Positions 8,385 to 17,998 of a stretch of 64,000 bases of DNA are shown here, piece after piece. This DNA comes from DATARH01 sp036268075 (GTDB lineage Bacteria; Pseudomonadota; Alphaproteobacteria; ATCC43930; CGMCC-115725): contig DATAUV010000132.1 in the NCBI GenBank assembly GCA_036268075.1, positions 1-64,000 on the forward strand, read 5' to 3'. The notes below the pieces were generated by a model. It ran no database searches, had not been told where the DNA came from, and saw only the letters and a program-made list of their open reading frames with translations. Every line of letters starts with the position of its first letter. The stretch's first letter is position 1. The position numbers were made by a program, and so were the translations under genes.

Positions 8385-10730
8385 ATGACAGGTTTCCCCC
8401 AGCCTGCACTACGACGGATGGCCTTGGCGGTGGGCTTGCTCGCGCTCGTGGCGATTCCGGGCGCGGCCGCCGACCTCACCCACCGCGGCAGCAGCGGCCA
8501 GGACAAGAACGCACCGATCGTCTTTCAGGCCGACGAGGTGCAAAACGACGATCAGCTCGGCGTCACCGTCGCCCGCGGCCACGTCGAGATCTCGCAGAAC
8601 CACGAAGTCCTGCTCGCCGATACCGTCACCTATAACCAGCGCACCGACACGGTGACCGCATCGGGCCACGTCAGCATGCTCCAGCCGACCGGCGAGGTGG
8701 TCTTCGCCGATTTCATGGAGCTGCGCGATTCGATGAATAACGGGTTCGCCACCCGGGTTCGGATGCTGCTGTCCGACCGCTCGCGCCTCGCCGCGAACAC
8801 CGCGCGCCGCGTCAACGGCAATTTGATCCAGCTTCGCCGCGGGGTCTATTCGCCGTGCGACCTCTGCAAGGAAGACCCGACCAAGCCGCCGGCCTGGCAG
8901 ATCGAGGCCCGCCAGATCGACGACGATCGCGCCAACCAGACCGTCGAGTTTCGCGACCCGGTGTTGGAGATCGACGGCTGGCCCGTCTTCTATTCGCCCT
9001 ACCTCTCGACTCCCGACCCGTCGGTCAAGCGGGCGAGCGGGTTCCTGATGCCGTCATTCGGCAACGGCAACAACACCGGTCTCCACGTCGCGATCCCGTA
9101 TTATTGGGTGCTGGGGCCGGACAAGGACCTGACCCTGGCGCCGCGCTACAACTCGACGGCCGGGCCGCTGCTCGCCGGCGAGTACCGCCAGCGCTGGGGT
9201 AACGGCACACTCGACGCGGTCGCCAGCGTCAACTACAGCAATGTCGGCGAGGAAGGCGTGCCCTCGACCGGCGACCAGTTCCGCGGCCATATCGAGACCA
9301 GCGGCGTGTGGGACCTCAACCCGACCTACCGCACCGGCTTCGACCTCAACCGCGTGTCCGACCAGACCTATCTGCTGCGGTTCAATTTCGGCAACCCGCT
9401 CCTCAACACGATGATCTCGCGGGGGTATATCGAAGGGTTCGACGCCCGCGGCTCGACCGACATCAACGCCTATATGTTCCAGCCGCTGCAGCCCGGCATC
9501 GGCGATTCGACCCAGCCCATCGTGTTGCCGGTCGCGACGCGGAACTGGCAGACCGAGCCCGACGCATGGGGCGGGATCTGGAAATTCAACGCCAACCTGC
9601 TCGACGTCGTCCGCGAAGTCGGAACCCAGACCCGGCGCGTCTCGCTCGGCAGCGAGTGGGACAAGACGTTTTATGACGGCATCGGCGGCGAGTACAAATT
9701 CTCCGCCAGCGCGCGCGGCGACGCCTATTCGGTGTCCAATCTCAGCCCACTGTCCAACCCCGATCTGCCGTCGCGCTATTTCTCGATCAACGGCGCCCCG
9801 GCGACTGAGCCGATCTCGCAGAACTACGTCCTCGGCCGCGCCTATCCGCAGCTCGGGCTGCAATGGGACTACCCGCTGGTCAACCGGTTCGACGACACGA
9901 CCGCGATGATCGAGCCGGTCGTCGCGACCTATGCCGCGCCGAGCAGCGGCAATAGCTGGCGCATCCCCGACGAGGACAGCGTCAACTTTCAGTTCCGCGA
10001 CAGCGACCTGTTCCGCCCGGACCGCTTCTCCGGCTACGATTTGATCGATACCGGCCAGCGGGTCGATTACGGGTTGAAAACCGGGTTGTACAACAAGGAT
10101 GGCGGCAGCTATCGCTTTCTGATCGGGCAGAGCCTCAGGGCGCAGACCAACAACTACCTGCCGCCGGGGTCGGGCGCCGAGGACAACCAGTCGGATATTG
10201 TCGGTCGGCTCGAGCTGCAGCCGACCTCATACCTCGACCTGATCTACCGCTTCCGTTTCGACCACCGCACGCTGAGCAACCGGTCGCAGGAGATCGGCAC
10301 CAACTTTGGCCCGCAGAACCTGAAATTCGGCATCAACTACCTCTTGATGCCGGCCGAGCAGCTCAACCAGGTCGTGACCGACCCCGCCACCGGGCAGACC
10401 GTGCTCTACGGAAAGCGCCAGCAGCTTACCTTCAGCGCGACGACGCAATTGACCCGGTTCTGGTCGCTGCGCGGGACCGAGACGATCAACCTCTCGAACT
10501 CCGACAACATCGTCAACGGCATCGCGACGCCGCAATCCAGCAGCACCAGCGTCTATGGCAATTTGTCGGCGATCTATCAGGACGAGTGCATGGCGTTCGT
10601 GACCTCGCTCACACAGTCCGGCATTCGCAGCGGCGACGTGACGCCGGGCGTCTCGGTCGTGTTCAGCGTCGTGTTTAAGAATCTCGGCGAGATCGGCGGC
10701 ACGGTCGCCTCGGTCGCCGGCGGATCGTAA
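8385..10730 (+). CDS. lptD: LPS-assembly outer membrane protein LptD
   Basis: LptD is the outer-membrane barrel that, with lipoprotein LptE, inserts lipopolysaccharide into the outer leaflet. The 781-residue protein has a signal peptide (about 1-29), an OstA-like beta-jellyroll with repeated strand pairs (VTVARGHVEISQ, then TVTASGHVSM) over residues 45-160, and a long C-terminal barrel rich in alternating aromatic strands. A cysteine pair (YSPCDLC) is near residue 160. LptE is not found in the window. Confidence 0.95.
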   Translation: MTGFPQPALRRMALAVGLLALVAIPGAAADLTHRGSSGQDKNAPIVFQADEVQNDDQLGVTVARGHVEISQNHEVLLADTVTYNQRTDTVTASGHVSMLQPTGEVVFADFMELRDSMNNGFATRVRMLLSDRSRLAANTARRVNGNLIQLRRGVYSPCDLCKEDPTKPPAWQIEARQIDDDRANQTVEFRDPVLEIDGWPVFYSPYLSTPDPSVKRASGFLMPSFGNGNNTGLHVAIPYYWVLGPDKDLTLAPRYNSTAGPLLAGEYRQRWGNGTLDAVASVNYSNVGEEGVPSTGDQFRGHIETSGVWDLNPTYRTGFDLNRVSDQTYLLRFNFGNPLLNTMISRGYIEGFDARGSTDINAYMFQPLQPGIGDSTQPIVLPVATRNWQTEPDAWGGIWKFNANLLDVVREVGTQTRRVSLGSEWDKTFYDGIGGEYKFSASARGDAYSVSNLSPLSNPDLPSRYFSINGAPATEPISQNYVLGRAYPQLGLQWDYPLVNRFDDTTAMIEPVVATYAAPSSGNSWRIPDEDSVNFQFRDSDLFRPDRFSGYDLIDTGQRVDYGLKTGLYNKDGGSYRFLIGQSLRAQTNNYLPPGSGAEDNQSDIVGRLELQPTSYLDLIYRFRFDHRTLSNRSQEIGTNFGPQNLKFGINYLLMPAEQLNQVVTDPATGQTVLYGKRQQLTFSATTQLTRFWSLRGTETINLSNSDNIVNGIATPQSSSTSVYGNLSAIYQDECMAFVTSLTQSGIRSGDVTPGVSVVFSVVFKNLGEIGGTVASVAGGS

Positions 10731-10816
10731 ATCGCTGCGACGACCGAGCCGGCGACAGCACCGCCGCAACAGGGTAAATTAACGCCGTCTTGGGGCGGAA
10801 ATGGGGCGTGTTGGCA

Positions 10817-12142
10817 ATGGCGGCTTTCCGATGGTTGTGCGTGGTTTTCGTCGTGGCGATCGCGGCGAGCGTAACCGCGGCGGCCCAGACGCCGCGCCGC
10901 AACCCGTCCCCGTCACAGCCCGCGGCAACCGTGCCGGGCGCCCAGAATGCGACGACGATCGCAGCGGTCGTCAATGACCAGGTGATCTCCGTCTACGACC
11001 TTCAGTCGCGCATCCGCATCGTCTTGTTGTCGTCGAACCTGCCCGATACGCCGGAGAGCCGCCAGCGCATCACCAATCAGGTGCTGCATCAGCTCATCGA
11101 CGAAAAGCTCGAGCTGCAAGAGGCGAAGAAAAAGAGCGTCACCGCCAGCGATACCGAGGTCGAGAACGCGGTTAAGCTCATCGAAAAGCAAAACAACATG
11201 AAGCCGGGCCAGCTCAACGCGTTCCTCAAGGTGCAAAACATCGACCGCGGCAGCCTGATCGACCAGATCACGGCGTCGCTGGAGTGGGGCAAGCTGGTCC
11301 GCCGCCAGGCCGCCGAGACCACCGAGATTTCCGACGAAGAGGTCGACGAGGCGGTGCGCCGCGAAAAGGAGCACGCCAATGAGCCCGAGGCCCGCGTCGC
11401 CGAAATTTTTCTCGCCGTCGACACCCCGACCCAGGAGGCCGAGATTCGCGCCAACGCCGACCGCCTGATCGACCAGATGCGCAAGGGCGCGCGGTTCTCG
11501 GCGGTCGCGCAGCAATTCTCGCAATCGGCGACGGCCGCGGTGGGCGGCGATCTTGGATGGATCCGTCCCGACCAGCTCGCGCCGGAACTCGCCAAAGCCA
11601 TCAACGGGCTGAAAGTCGGTGAGCTGTCGCCGCCGGTCCGAACAGGCGCGGGATACTACGTGCTGCTCGTCTTGGACCGCCGCACCGGCACCACCGGCGG
11701 CAGCCAGGAAACCACATACGACGTCGTCCAGGTCGTCGTGCCGCTGCCGGCATCGTCAAGCGACGCGCAGAAGCGGGCGGCGGGTGGCGTGCTCGAGGGT
11801 ATCCGCGCCGCCTCCACAAGCTGCGCCGACTTCCTGCGGCTTGGCAGGGAGCGGGCGGCGCCGCAGCTCAGCAGCGAAGGCCATCTGCGTGCCAGCAACA
11901 TCTCCCCGCAGATGCGCGAGATGATCGAACATCTGTCGGCCGGCCAGACCTCGCAGCTCATCCTGCAAAAGAACGGCGTCGGCATGATCATGCTGTGCGG
12001 CAAACAGGAGGGGGGCAGCGCCCCGACCGCGGTCACTCGCGACACCGTCATGGAATCGATTGTCAAACAGCGCTACGACACGGTGGCGCGTCGGTATTTG
12101 ACCGATCTGCGGCGTGCCGCCTATGTCGACATCCGGATGTAA
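10817..12142 (+). CDS. surA: Periplasmic chaperone and peptidyl-prolyl isomerase SurA
   Basis: SurA escorts outer-membrane proteins such as LptD through the periplasm. The product has a signal peptide (about 1-24, cut near VTAAAQ), a SurA N-terminal domain starting IAAVVNDQVISVYDLQSRI, and a parvulin-type rotamase domain (EARVAEIFLAV to GYYVLLVLDRR). I chose the ATG at 10817. In-frame TTG (10790) and GTG (10808) starts are possible and only lengthen the N-terminus before the signal. It overlaps the start of pdxA by 20 bp. Confidence 0.92.
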   Translation: MAAFRWLCVVFVVAIAASVTAAAQTPRRNPSPSQPAATVPGAQNATTIAAVVNDQVISVYDLQSRIRIVLLSSNLPDTPESRQRITNQVLHQLIDEKLELQEAKKKSVTASDTEVENAVKLIEKQNNMKPGQLNAFLKVQNIDRGSLIDQITASLEWGKLVRRQAAETTEISDEEVDEAVRREKEHANEPEARVAEIFLAVDTPTQEAEIRANADRLIDQMRKGARFSAVAQQFSQSATAAVGGDLGWIRPDQLAPELAKAINGLKVGELSPPVRTGAGYYVLLVLDRRTGTTGGSQETTYDVVQVVVPLPASSSDAQKRAAGGVLEGIRAASTSCADFLRLGRERAAPQLSSEGHLRASNISPQMREMIEHLSAGQTSQLILQKNGVGMIMLCGKQEGGSAPTAVTRDTVMESIVKQRYDTVARRYLTDLRRAAYVDIRM

Positions 12143-13148
12143 CGAGCCGTCCCCGCCGCTCGCCCTGACGATGGGCGAGCCGGCCGGCATCGGCGGTGAG
12201 ATAGCGCTCCAGGCCTGGCTGCGCCGCGACACCGATTCGGTCCCGCCGTTCTACGCGATCGACGACCCCGACCGGCTCTCCGCGCTCGCGCAAAGCCTGG
12301 GTTGGAACGCGAAAATCCGCGCGATCGACACGCCCTGCAAGGCAGCCGCGATTTTCGCCGAGGCGCTACCGGTCCTGCCCCTCGGGGCCGGCCCCCGCGC
12401 CCGGCCGGGCCAGCCGGACCCGGCGGACGCGCCGCTCGTGGTGCAGTCGATCGACCGCGCCGTCGCCGATGCCCGGTCCGGGCAGGCTGCGGCCGTCGTC
12501 ACCAACCCGATCAACAAGGACGCACTGTATCGCGCCGGCTTCAAGCATCCCGGCCACACCGAATACCTCGCCGAGCTCGCCGGCCTCACGGGGTCCGCTG
12601 TGATGATGCTGGCCTGCCCCGAATTGCGGGTCGTGCCGGTGACGATCCATCACGCGCTGCGCGAGGCGATCGGGCTGGTGACGACACCCGCAATCGTTCA
12701 TGCCGGAAAGATCGTCGACGCGGCGCTGCGGCGCGATTTCGGCATCGCCGCGCCACGCCTCGCGATCGCCGGGCTCAACCCCCATGCCGGCGAGGCCGGC
12801 GGTCTCGGCCGCGAGGACATCGACATCGTCGCGCCGGCCGTCGCCGCGCTGCGCGGGGCCGGGATCGACGCGCGGGGCCCGCTCGCCGCCGACACGATGT
12901 TCCATGCCGCCGCGCGCGCGACCTACGACGCCGCGCTGTGCATGTATCACGACCAGGCGCTGATCCCGATCAAGACGATCGATTTCGACGGCGGGGTCAA
13001 CGTGACGCTGGGCCTGCCGTTCATCCGCACCTCGCCGGACCACGGCACCGCGTTCGACATCGCCGGCCGGGGCGTCGCCCGCGCCGACAGCCTGATCGCC
13101 GCGCTCCGTCTTGCCGGCGTAATGGCGGCACGGCGTTCGGCCCACTGA
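12123..13148 (+). CDS. pdxA: 4-hydroxythreonine-4-phosphate dehydrogenase
   Basis: PdxA oxidises 4-phosphohydroxy-threonine in the DXP-dependent pyridoxal phosphate pathway, using NAD and a divalent metal. The translation has PPLALTMGEPAGIGGEI at the N-terminus, the substrate region TNPINKDALYRAGF, the metal-binding histidine segment (KHPGHTEYLAELAG), and the C-terminal NVTLGLPFIRTSPDHGTAFDIAG. The ATG at 12123 lies inside the end of surA; a GTG at 12114 is also in frame. The surA-pdxA-rsmA order is conserved widely. Confidence 0.95.
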   Translation: MSTSGCNEPSPPLALTMGEPAGIGGEIALQAWLRRDTDSVPPFYAIDDPDRLSALAQSLGWNAKIRAIDTPCKAAAIFAEALPVLPLGAGPRARPGQPDPADAPLVVQSIDRAVADARSGQAAAVVTNPINKDALYRAGFKHPGHTEYLAELAGLTGSAVMMLACPELRVVPVTIHHALREAIGLVTTPAIVHAGKIVDAALRRDFGIAAPRLAIAGLNPHAGEAGGLGREDIDIVAPAVAALRGAGIDARGPLAADTMFHAAARATYDAALCMYHDQALIPIKTIDFDGGVNVTLGLPFIRTSPDHGTAFDIAGRGVARADSLIAALRLAGVMAARRSAH

Positions 13149-13990
13149 CCGGCGCCGCCGATACCCTCCCGCCGCTGCGCGAGGTGATCGCCGCGCATGG
13201 CATCGCCGCGCGCCGCGGCCTCGGCCAGAACTTCCTGCTCGACCTCAACCTCACGCGCCGCATCGCCCGCGCCGCCGGCCCGCTCGATGGCGCGACAGTG
13301 ATCGAGATTGGCCCCGGTCCCGGCGGCCTCACCCGCGCCCTCCTGACCGAAGGCGCGCGGCAAATCATCGCGATCGAGCGGGACCCCCGCTGCCTCGCCG
13401 CCCTCGCCCCGCTCGCCGAAGCCTATCCCGGCCGCCTGACGCTGATCGATGCCGACGCGCTTACCCTCGACCCGGCCACCCTGTGCGAGCCCCCGCGCCG
13501 CATCGTCGCCAACCTCCCCTACAACATCGGCACCGCGCTGCTCCTGCGCTGGCTCGACAATATCCGCGCCTATGACAGCCTGACCCTGATGTTCCAGCGC
13601 GAGGTCGCCGAGCGGCTGACCGCGACGCCGCGCACCCCCGCCTACGGCCGCCTCTCGGTCATCACGCAATGGCTATGCGAGCCGAAAATCCTCTTCGACA
13701 TCCCCGCCCGCGCCTTCACCCCACCGCCAAAAGTCACCTCGACCGTCGTGCAACTGATCCCTCGCCCGACCCCACTCGCGGAGGCCGACAAAGCGACACT
13801 GGAGCGCGTCACGGCGGCCGCCTTCGGCCAGCGGAGGAAGATGCTGAGGGCGAGCCTGAAAACGCTGGGAGTTTCGAGCGAGGCGCTCCTCGCGGCAGCC
13901 TCTATCGAGCCGACGGCGAGGGCGGAGGAATTATCGGTGGGAGATTTCTGCGCGCTGGCCGGTGCCCTTACCCGCCCCGGAGGCGATTGA
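13145..13990 (+). CDS. rsmA: 16S rRNA (adenine1518/1519-N6)-dimethyltransferase
   Basis: RsmA (KsgA) dimethylates two adenines in helix 45 of 16S rRNA. Visible motifs are LGQNFLLDLNL, the SAM-binding EIGPGPGGLT, and the catalytic NLPYNIG. The start is a problem: the conserved alphaproteobacterial N-terminus (LPPLREVIAAHG) is present, but no ATG, GTG or TTG precedes it in frame. The options are a CTG at 13145, overlapping the pdxA stop as CTGA, or a GTG at 13184 that drops 13 residues. I give the CTG extent. The 3' end overlaps convergent gmk by 23 bp. Confidence 0.93.
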   Translation: MTGAADTLPPLREVIAAHGIAARRGLGQNFLLDLNLTRRIARAAGPLDGATVIEIGPGPGGLTRALLTEGARQIIAIERDPRCLAALAPLAEAYPGRLTLIDADALTLDPATLCEPPRRIVANLPYNIGTALLLRWLDNIRAYDSLTLMFQREVAERLTATPRTPAYGRLSVITQWLCEPKILFDIPARAFTPPPKVTSTVVQLIPRPTPLAEADKATLERVTAAAFGQRRKMLRASLKTLGVSSEALLAAASIEPTARAEELSVGDFCALAGALTRPGGD

Positions 13991-14603
13991 CGAAATCGGC
14001 GAGGCCCGCCTGGCGGGTGCGTTTCAGGCGTTCGGCGGTCACGATCGACAACGCCTCGGCGACGCTGCGGTCGAGGTGGGCGTTGACGATGACGTAGTCG
14101 TATTCCGGCCAATGGCTCATCTCTTCGGACGATTTCGCCATCCGCTGGGCGACGACCGCGGCGCTGTCCTGGCCGCGGCTGCGCAGTCGGGCTTCCAGCG
14201 CGCCGGCGCTGGGGGGCAGCACGAAGATCGTGACGATGTCCTCGCGCAGGCTCGCGTTGAGCTGCTGTGTGCCCTGCCAGTCGATATCGGTGACGATGTC
14301 GCCGCCGGCCTCGATCGCCTCGTCGATGGGCTGGCGCGGCGTGCCGTAGGAATTGCCGAATACCGTGGCGTGTTCCAGCAGCCCGCCTTCCGCGACCATG
14401 CGGTCGAACGCGGCCTGGCCGATAAAGCGATAGTCGCGGCCGTCAACCTCGCCGGGGCGCGGCGCTCGGGTCGTCACCGAAACCGACAGCGTCAATGACG
14501 GGTCGCGCTCCAGCAATCGCCGCGTGATCGTCGTCTTGCCCGCCCCCGACGGTGAGGAGAGCACCAGCAGAAAGCCGCGGCGCTGGAGGTCGGGGCTGCT
14601 CAT
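13968..14603 (-). CDS. gmk: Guanylate kinase
   Basis: Gmk phosphorylates GMP to GDP. The 211-residue protein starts with the P-loop (LSSPSGAGKTT) and has the GMP-binding segment SVSVTTRAPRPGEVDG followed by DYRF. The length is normal. The ATG at 14603 overlaps the stop of the YicC-type gene (ATGA), the usual pairing. Its last 23 bp lie inside the end of rsmA on the opposite strand. Confidence 0.96.
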   Translation of the reverse strand: MSSPDLQRRGFLLVLSSPSGAGKTTITRRLLERDPSLTLSVSVTTRAPRPGEVDGRDYRFIGQAAFDRMVAEGGLLEHATVFGNSYGTPRQPIDEAIEAGGDIVTDIDWQGTQQLNASLREDIVTIFVLPPSAGALEARLRSRGQDSAAVVAQRMAKSSEEMSHWPEYDYVIVNAHLDRSVAEALSIVTAERLKRTRQAGLADFVNRLRGG

Positions 14604-15466
14604 TCGACGTTCTGCACCTGCTCGCGGAACTGCTCGATCGCGGCCTTGAGCGCGAGCCCGATTCGGGTCAGCTCGATATCCGCCGATTTCGAGCACAGCG
14701 TGTTGGCTTCCCGGTTCAACTCCTGGCACAGGAAATCGAGCTGCCGGCCGACCCCCTCGCCCTGGCGCAAGAGGTCGCCGGCCTGGGTCAGATGCGCGCG
14801 GAGCCGGTCGAGTTCCTCGCGGATGTCGGCGCGGCCGACCAGCAGCGCCAATTCCTGCGCCACCCGCTCCTGCGGCATGGTCGGCACCAGCGCCGACAGA
14901 TCGGCGAGGGTTTGCGAGAGTCGCGCCCGCAGTGCCTCGGGTTGCGCGGCGGCGGAATTCGTCGCCGCGGCGACCAGCGTAGTCAATTCGCCGAGCAACC
15001 CCGACAACACCGCGTCCAGCTTGGCGCCCTCGTCCCCGCGCGAGGTCGCAAATCGGTCGAGCGCCAGCCCCCACCCGGCCATCACCGCCGCGCGGCGCGG
15101 CTCGGCGCCCGCCGCGTCGTCATCGTCGACGATCTCGATCACCCCGCGCAGTCCGAGCAGCCCGTCGAGCCGCGGCGGGTCTGCGTCGAGCACCCCGTCC
15201 AGCTCGCGCAAGGCCGCGCCGATCTGCGCCAGCAATGCGCGATTGATCCGCACCGAGGGCGGCTGCGTGCGGTCGATCGTCAGGTTCGCCGAGAGATTGC
15301 CGCGGCGGAACCGGCCGGCCAGCGCCGCGCGAAGCTGCGGCTCGATCGCGTCATAGCCCGAGGGCAGCCGCAGCCGCAGATCGAGCGAGCGGCCGTTGAC
15401 GCTTTTGATCTCCCATACCCAGGAAATCCCAGCCGCCTCGCCCTCGCTGCGGGCGAACCCGGTCAT
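14600..15466 (-). CDS. YicC family endoribonuclease
   Basis: A 288-residue protein starting MTGFARSEGEAAGISWVWE, with the family signatures SVNGRSLDLRLRLP near the N-terminus and C-terminal HLTQAGDLLRQGEGVGRQLDFL and ELNREANTLCSKS. E. coli YicC is an endoribonuclease with a role in RNA turnover; the alphaproteobacterial members are assumed to act similarly. I chose the ATG at 15466 because it matches the family start. It is coupled to gmk downstream and follows mltG after 25 bp. Confidence 0.92.
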   Translation of the reverse strand: MTGFARSEGEAAGISWVWEIKSVNGRSLDLRLRLPSGYDAIEPQLRAALAGRFRRGNLSANLTIDRTQPPSVRINRALLAQIGAALRELDGVLDADPPRLDGLLGLRGVIEIVDDDDAAGAEPRRAAVMAGWGLALDRFATSRGDEGAKLDAVLSGLLGELTTLVAAATNSAAAQPEALRARLSQTLADLSALVPTMPQERVAQELALLVGRADIREELDRLRAHLTQAGDLLRQGEGVGRQLDFLCQELNREANTLCSKSADIELTRIGLALKAAIEQFREQVQNVE

Positions 15467-15491
15467 GCTGGAAATGCCCACGGGTTTCCGC

Positions 15492-16613
15492 CTAGCGCGG
15501 GCAGGGATGGCCGGCGACATGCCGGCAGTGTTCGTGCGCGGGGGCCGGCGGGCGCGGCTTTTCCGGCGGCACCGGCGTCGCCTGCGCGACAGCGGATTCA
15601 GGCGGCTCGGGCGGCTCGGGCGGCGGCGCGCCCAAAAGCTGCTGGCGATAGTTCGCGACGTTGCGGTTGTGCTCTTCGAGCGTCTTGGCAAAGACGTGCC
15701 CGCCCTTGCCGTCCGCGACGAAATAGAGGTCGTCGGTACGCTGCGGCCGGGTCGCGGCACGCAGGGCAGATTTCCCCGGATCGTCGATCGGGCCGGGCGG
15801 CAGCCCCTTTGCGACATAGGTATTGTAGGGAGAATCATGGGAGAGGTCGGCGCGGGTCAGCGGCCGGTCGAACTTGCGCGACTTGTCGCTTTCGACGGCA
15901 TAGATCACCGTCGGGTCGGATTGCAGCAGCATCCCGAGCCGAAGCCGGTTGATGAACACCCCGGCGATATGCGCCCGCTCGTCCTCGCGCGCGGTTTCCT
16001 TCTCGATGATCGAGGCCAGCACCAGCGCCTGTTCCGGCGTCGTCAGGAACAGATCGTCGCGCCGCTCGCCCCACGCCTGGGCGAGCGTCTGGCTCATCGC
16101 CCGGCGCATCCGGTCGATCAGCTCCTGGCGCTGCTCGCCATAGCTGTAGACATAGGTCTCGGGCAGCAGCGAGCCCTCGGCCGGGACCGGCTTCACCTCG
16201 CCCGTCAGCGCCGGGGCCGCCGTCACCAGCCCGACGATCTCGGCGCTCGTCAGCCCCTCGGGGATGGTCAGCCGGTGCTTGACCGTTTTGCCGCCGGCGA
16301 GCAAATCCATCGCTCCGAACATGCTGATTTCGGCCGGAAATTCGTATTCGCCCGATTGCATGGCGCCGCCGCGGCCGGAAATCTTGGCGGCGACCTCGAA
16401 CATGAACCCCTGCCGGATCACCCCATCCTTCTGCAGCAATTCGGCGATGCCCGAGACACCGGTATGGGCCGGAATGACGATCGTTCGCGCCTCGGTCGAG
16501 GGGCCCGGCAGGCCTGCCTCGCGATAGACCCAGTACCCCGCGCCGCCGACCCCTACGACCAGGAGGATCGCCGCGAAAAAACTCCACGCCAGAAGCGAGA
16601 AGAACGACTTCAT
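15492..16613 (-). CDS. mltG: Endolytic murein transglycosylase MltG
   Basis: MltG cuts nascent glycan strands and is thought to end peptidoglycan polymerisation. The 373-residue product has an N-terminal transmembrane helix (about 8-28), a LysM-like region, and the YceG domain with catalytic E204 in LASIIEKETA, followed by the typical LQSDPTVIYA segment. A proline-rich tail (about 330-373) ends the protein. It lies between fabF and the YicC-type gene on the same strand, as in many alphaproteobacteria. Confidence 0.95.
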   Translation of the reverse strand: MKSFFSLLAWSFFAAILLVVGVGGAGYWVYREAGLPGPSTEARTIVIPAHTGVSGIAELLQKDGVIRQGFMFEVAAKISGRGGAMQSGEYEFPAEISMFGAMDLLAGGKTVKHRLTIPEGLTSAEIVGLVTAAPALTGEVKPVPAEGSLLPETYVYSYGEQRQELIDRMRRAMSQTLAQAWGERRDDLFLTTPEQALVLASIIEKETAREDERAHIAGVFINRLRLGMLLQSDPTVIYAVESDKSRKFDRPLTRADLSHDSPYNTYVAKGLPPGPIDDPGKSALRAATRPQRTDDLYFVADGKGGHVFAKTLEEHNRNVANYRQQLLGAPPPEPPEPPESAVAQATPVPPEKPRPPAPAHEHCRHVAGHPCPR

Positions 16614-16635
16614 CGCATGTCGCGCCGGCGCCGGC

Positions 16636-17907
16636 TCACCCCCGCGACTCCGGCCGGCAGAAGATCAGCGACGCGTTGGTGCCGCCAAACCCGAACGAGT
16701 TGGTCAGCACGTACTCGACCTTGCGCTCCTGCGCCACCTTCGGAACGAGGTTGATGTCGCAGGATTCGGACGGGTTATCGAGGTTGAGCGTCGGCGGCAG
16801 GATACCGTCGCGCATCGCCAGGATCGAGAAGATCGCCTCGACGCTGCCGGCCGCGCCGAGCAGATGCCCGATCGCCGATTTGGTCGAAGACATCGCCAGC
16901 TTATAGGCATGGTCGCCGAACAGGCGCTTGACCGCGCCCAGTTCGATCTCGTCACCGAGCGGCGTCGAGGTGCCGTGTGCGTTGATATAGCCGATCGCCT
17001 CCGGCCCCAGCCGCGCGCTTTTGAGCGCGTTGCGCATCGAGCGAAAGGCGCCGTTGCCGTCCTCGGCCGGGGCGGTCATGTGATAGGCGTCGCCCGACAT
17101 GCCGTAGCCGATGACTTCGGCATAGATCCTGGCGCCGCGGGTCTTGGCGTGCTCGTACTCTTCGAGCACGAGGATGCCCGAGCCCTCGCCCATCACAAAC
17201 CCGTCGCGGCCCTTGTCATAGGGGCGCGACGCGCGCGGCGGATCGTCGTTATAGCCGGTCGACAGCGCCCGCGCCGCGGCGAACCCGGCGATGCCGAGCC
17301 GGCAGATCGCCGCCTCGGTGCCGCCGCACACCATCACGTCGGCATCGTCGAGCGCTATGAGCCGGGCCGCGTCACCGATCGCATGCGCGCCCGTCGAGCA
17401 CGCCGTCACGACCGCGTGGTTCGGCCCCTTGAACCCGTAGCGGATGGACACGTTCCCCGCAGCGAGGTTTATGAGGCTCGACGGAATGAAAAACGGCGAC
17501 ACCCGGCGCGGCCCGCGCTCCGCGAGGGTCAGCGCGGTGTCGTTGATCGCCGGCAGCCCGCCGATGCCGGAGCCGATCATGACGCCGGTGCGCTCGCGCG
17601 CCTCCTCGTCCTCCGGCTTCCAGCCTGAATCCTCGATCGCCTGGATCGCCGCGGCCATCGCGAACAGGATGAACGTGTCCATCCGGCGATGGTCCTTGGC
17701 CGGCACCCAGTCCTCGGCGTTGTATTTGCCCGAGGCCGTATCGCCGATCGGCACCTGCCCCGCGATTCGCGACGGCAGGTCCGACACCTCGAACGAGTGG
17801 ATCGCGCTGATCCCCGATTCGCCCGCGGTGAGCCGGCCCCAGACATTGTCGAGGCCGAGGCCGAGCGGGGTTACCAACCCCATTCCGGTGACGACGACTC
17901 GTCTCAC
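16636..17907 (-). CDS. fabF: 3-oxoacyl-ACP synthase II
   Basis: FabF extends acyl-ACP by condensing it with malonyl-ACP in fatty-acid synthesis. The 423-residue product carries the thiolase-fold active site: nucleophile C170 (VTACSTGAHA), H311 (NAHGTSTPLGD), and K343/H348 (STKSAIGHLLGAAG). It follows acpP after 91 bp. With acpP, fabG and fabD it forms the standard fab cluster, here broken by an extra gene between fabG and acpP. Confidence 0.97.
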   Translation of the reverse strand: MRRVVVTGMGLVTPLGLGLDNVWGRLTAGESGISAIHSFEVSDLPSRIAGQVPIGDTASGKYNAEDWVPAKDHRRMDTFILFAMAAAIQAIEDSGWKPEDEEARERTGVMIGSGIGGLPAINDTALTLAERGPRRVSPFFIPSSLINLAAGNVSIRYGFKGPNHAVVTACSTGAHAIGDAARLIALDDADVMVCGGTEAAICRLGIAGFAAARALSTGYNDDPPRASRPYDKGRDGFVMGEGSGILVLEEYEHAKTRGARIYAEVIGYGMSGDAYHMTAPAEDGNGAFRSMRNALKSARLGPEAIGYINAHGTSTPLGDEIELGAVKRLFGDHAYKLAMSSTKSAIGHLLGAAGSVEAIFSILAMRDGILPPTLNLDNPSESCDINLVPKVAQERKVEYVLTNSFGFGGTNASLIFCRPESRG

Positions 17908-17998
17908 ATGGCGCTCCCGGTCCAGCCGCGGTGTGCAGTATACGGCCTACCGGGCCGGAGGATCACGGTCCTCGCGGCCATCGGTTGCGAGGCTCGAT

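Noticed and set aside
12302..13990. Apparent 562-residue pdxA-rsmA fusion frame
   Set aside because: The first half is pdxA read out of frame (Arg-rich, no motifs); only the rsmA part is real.
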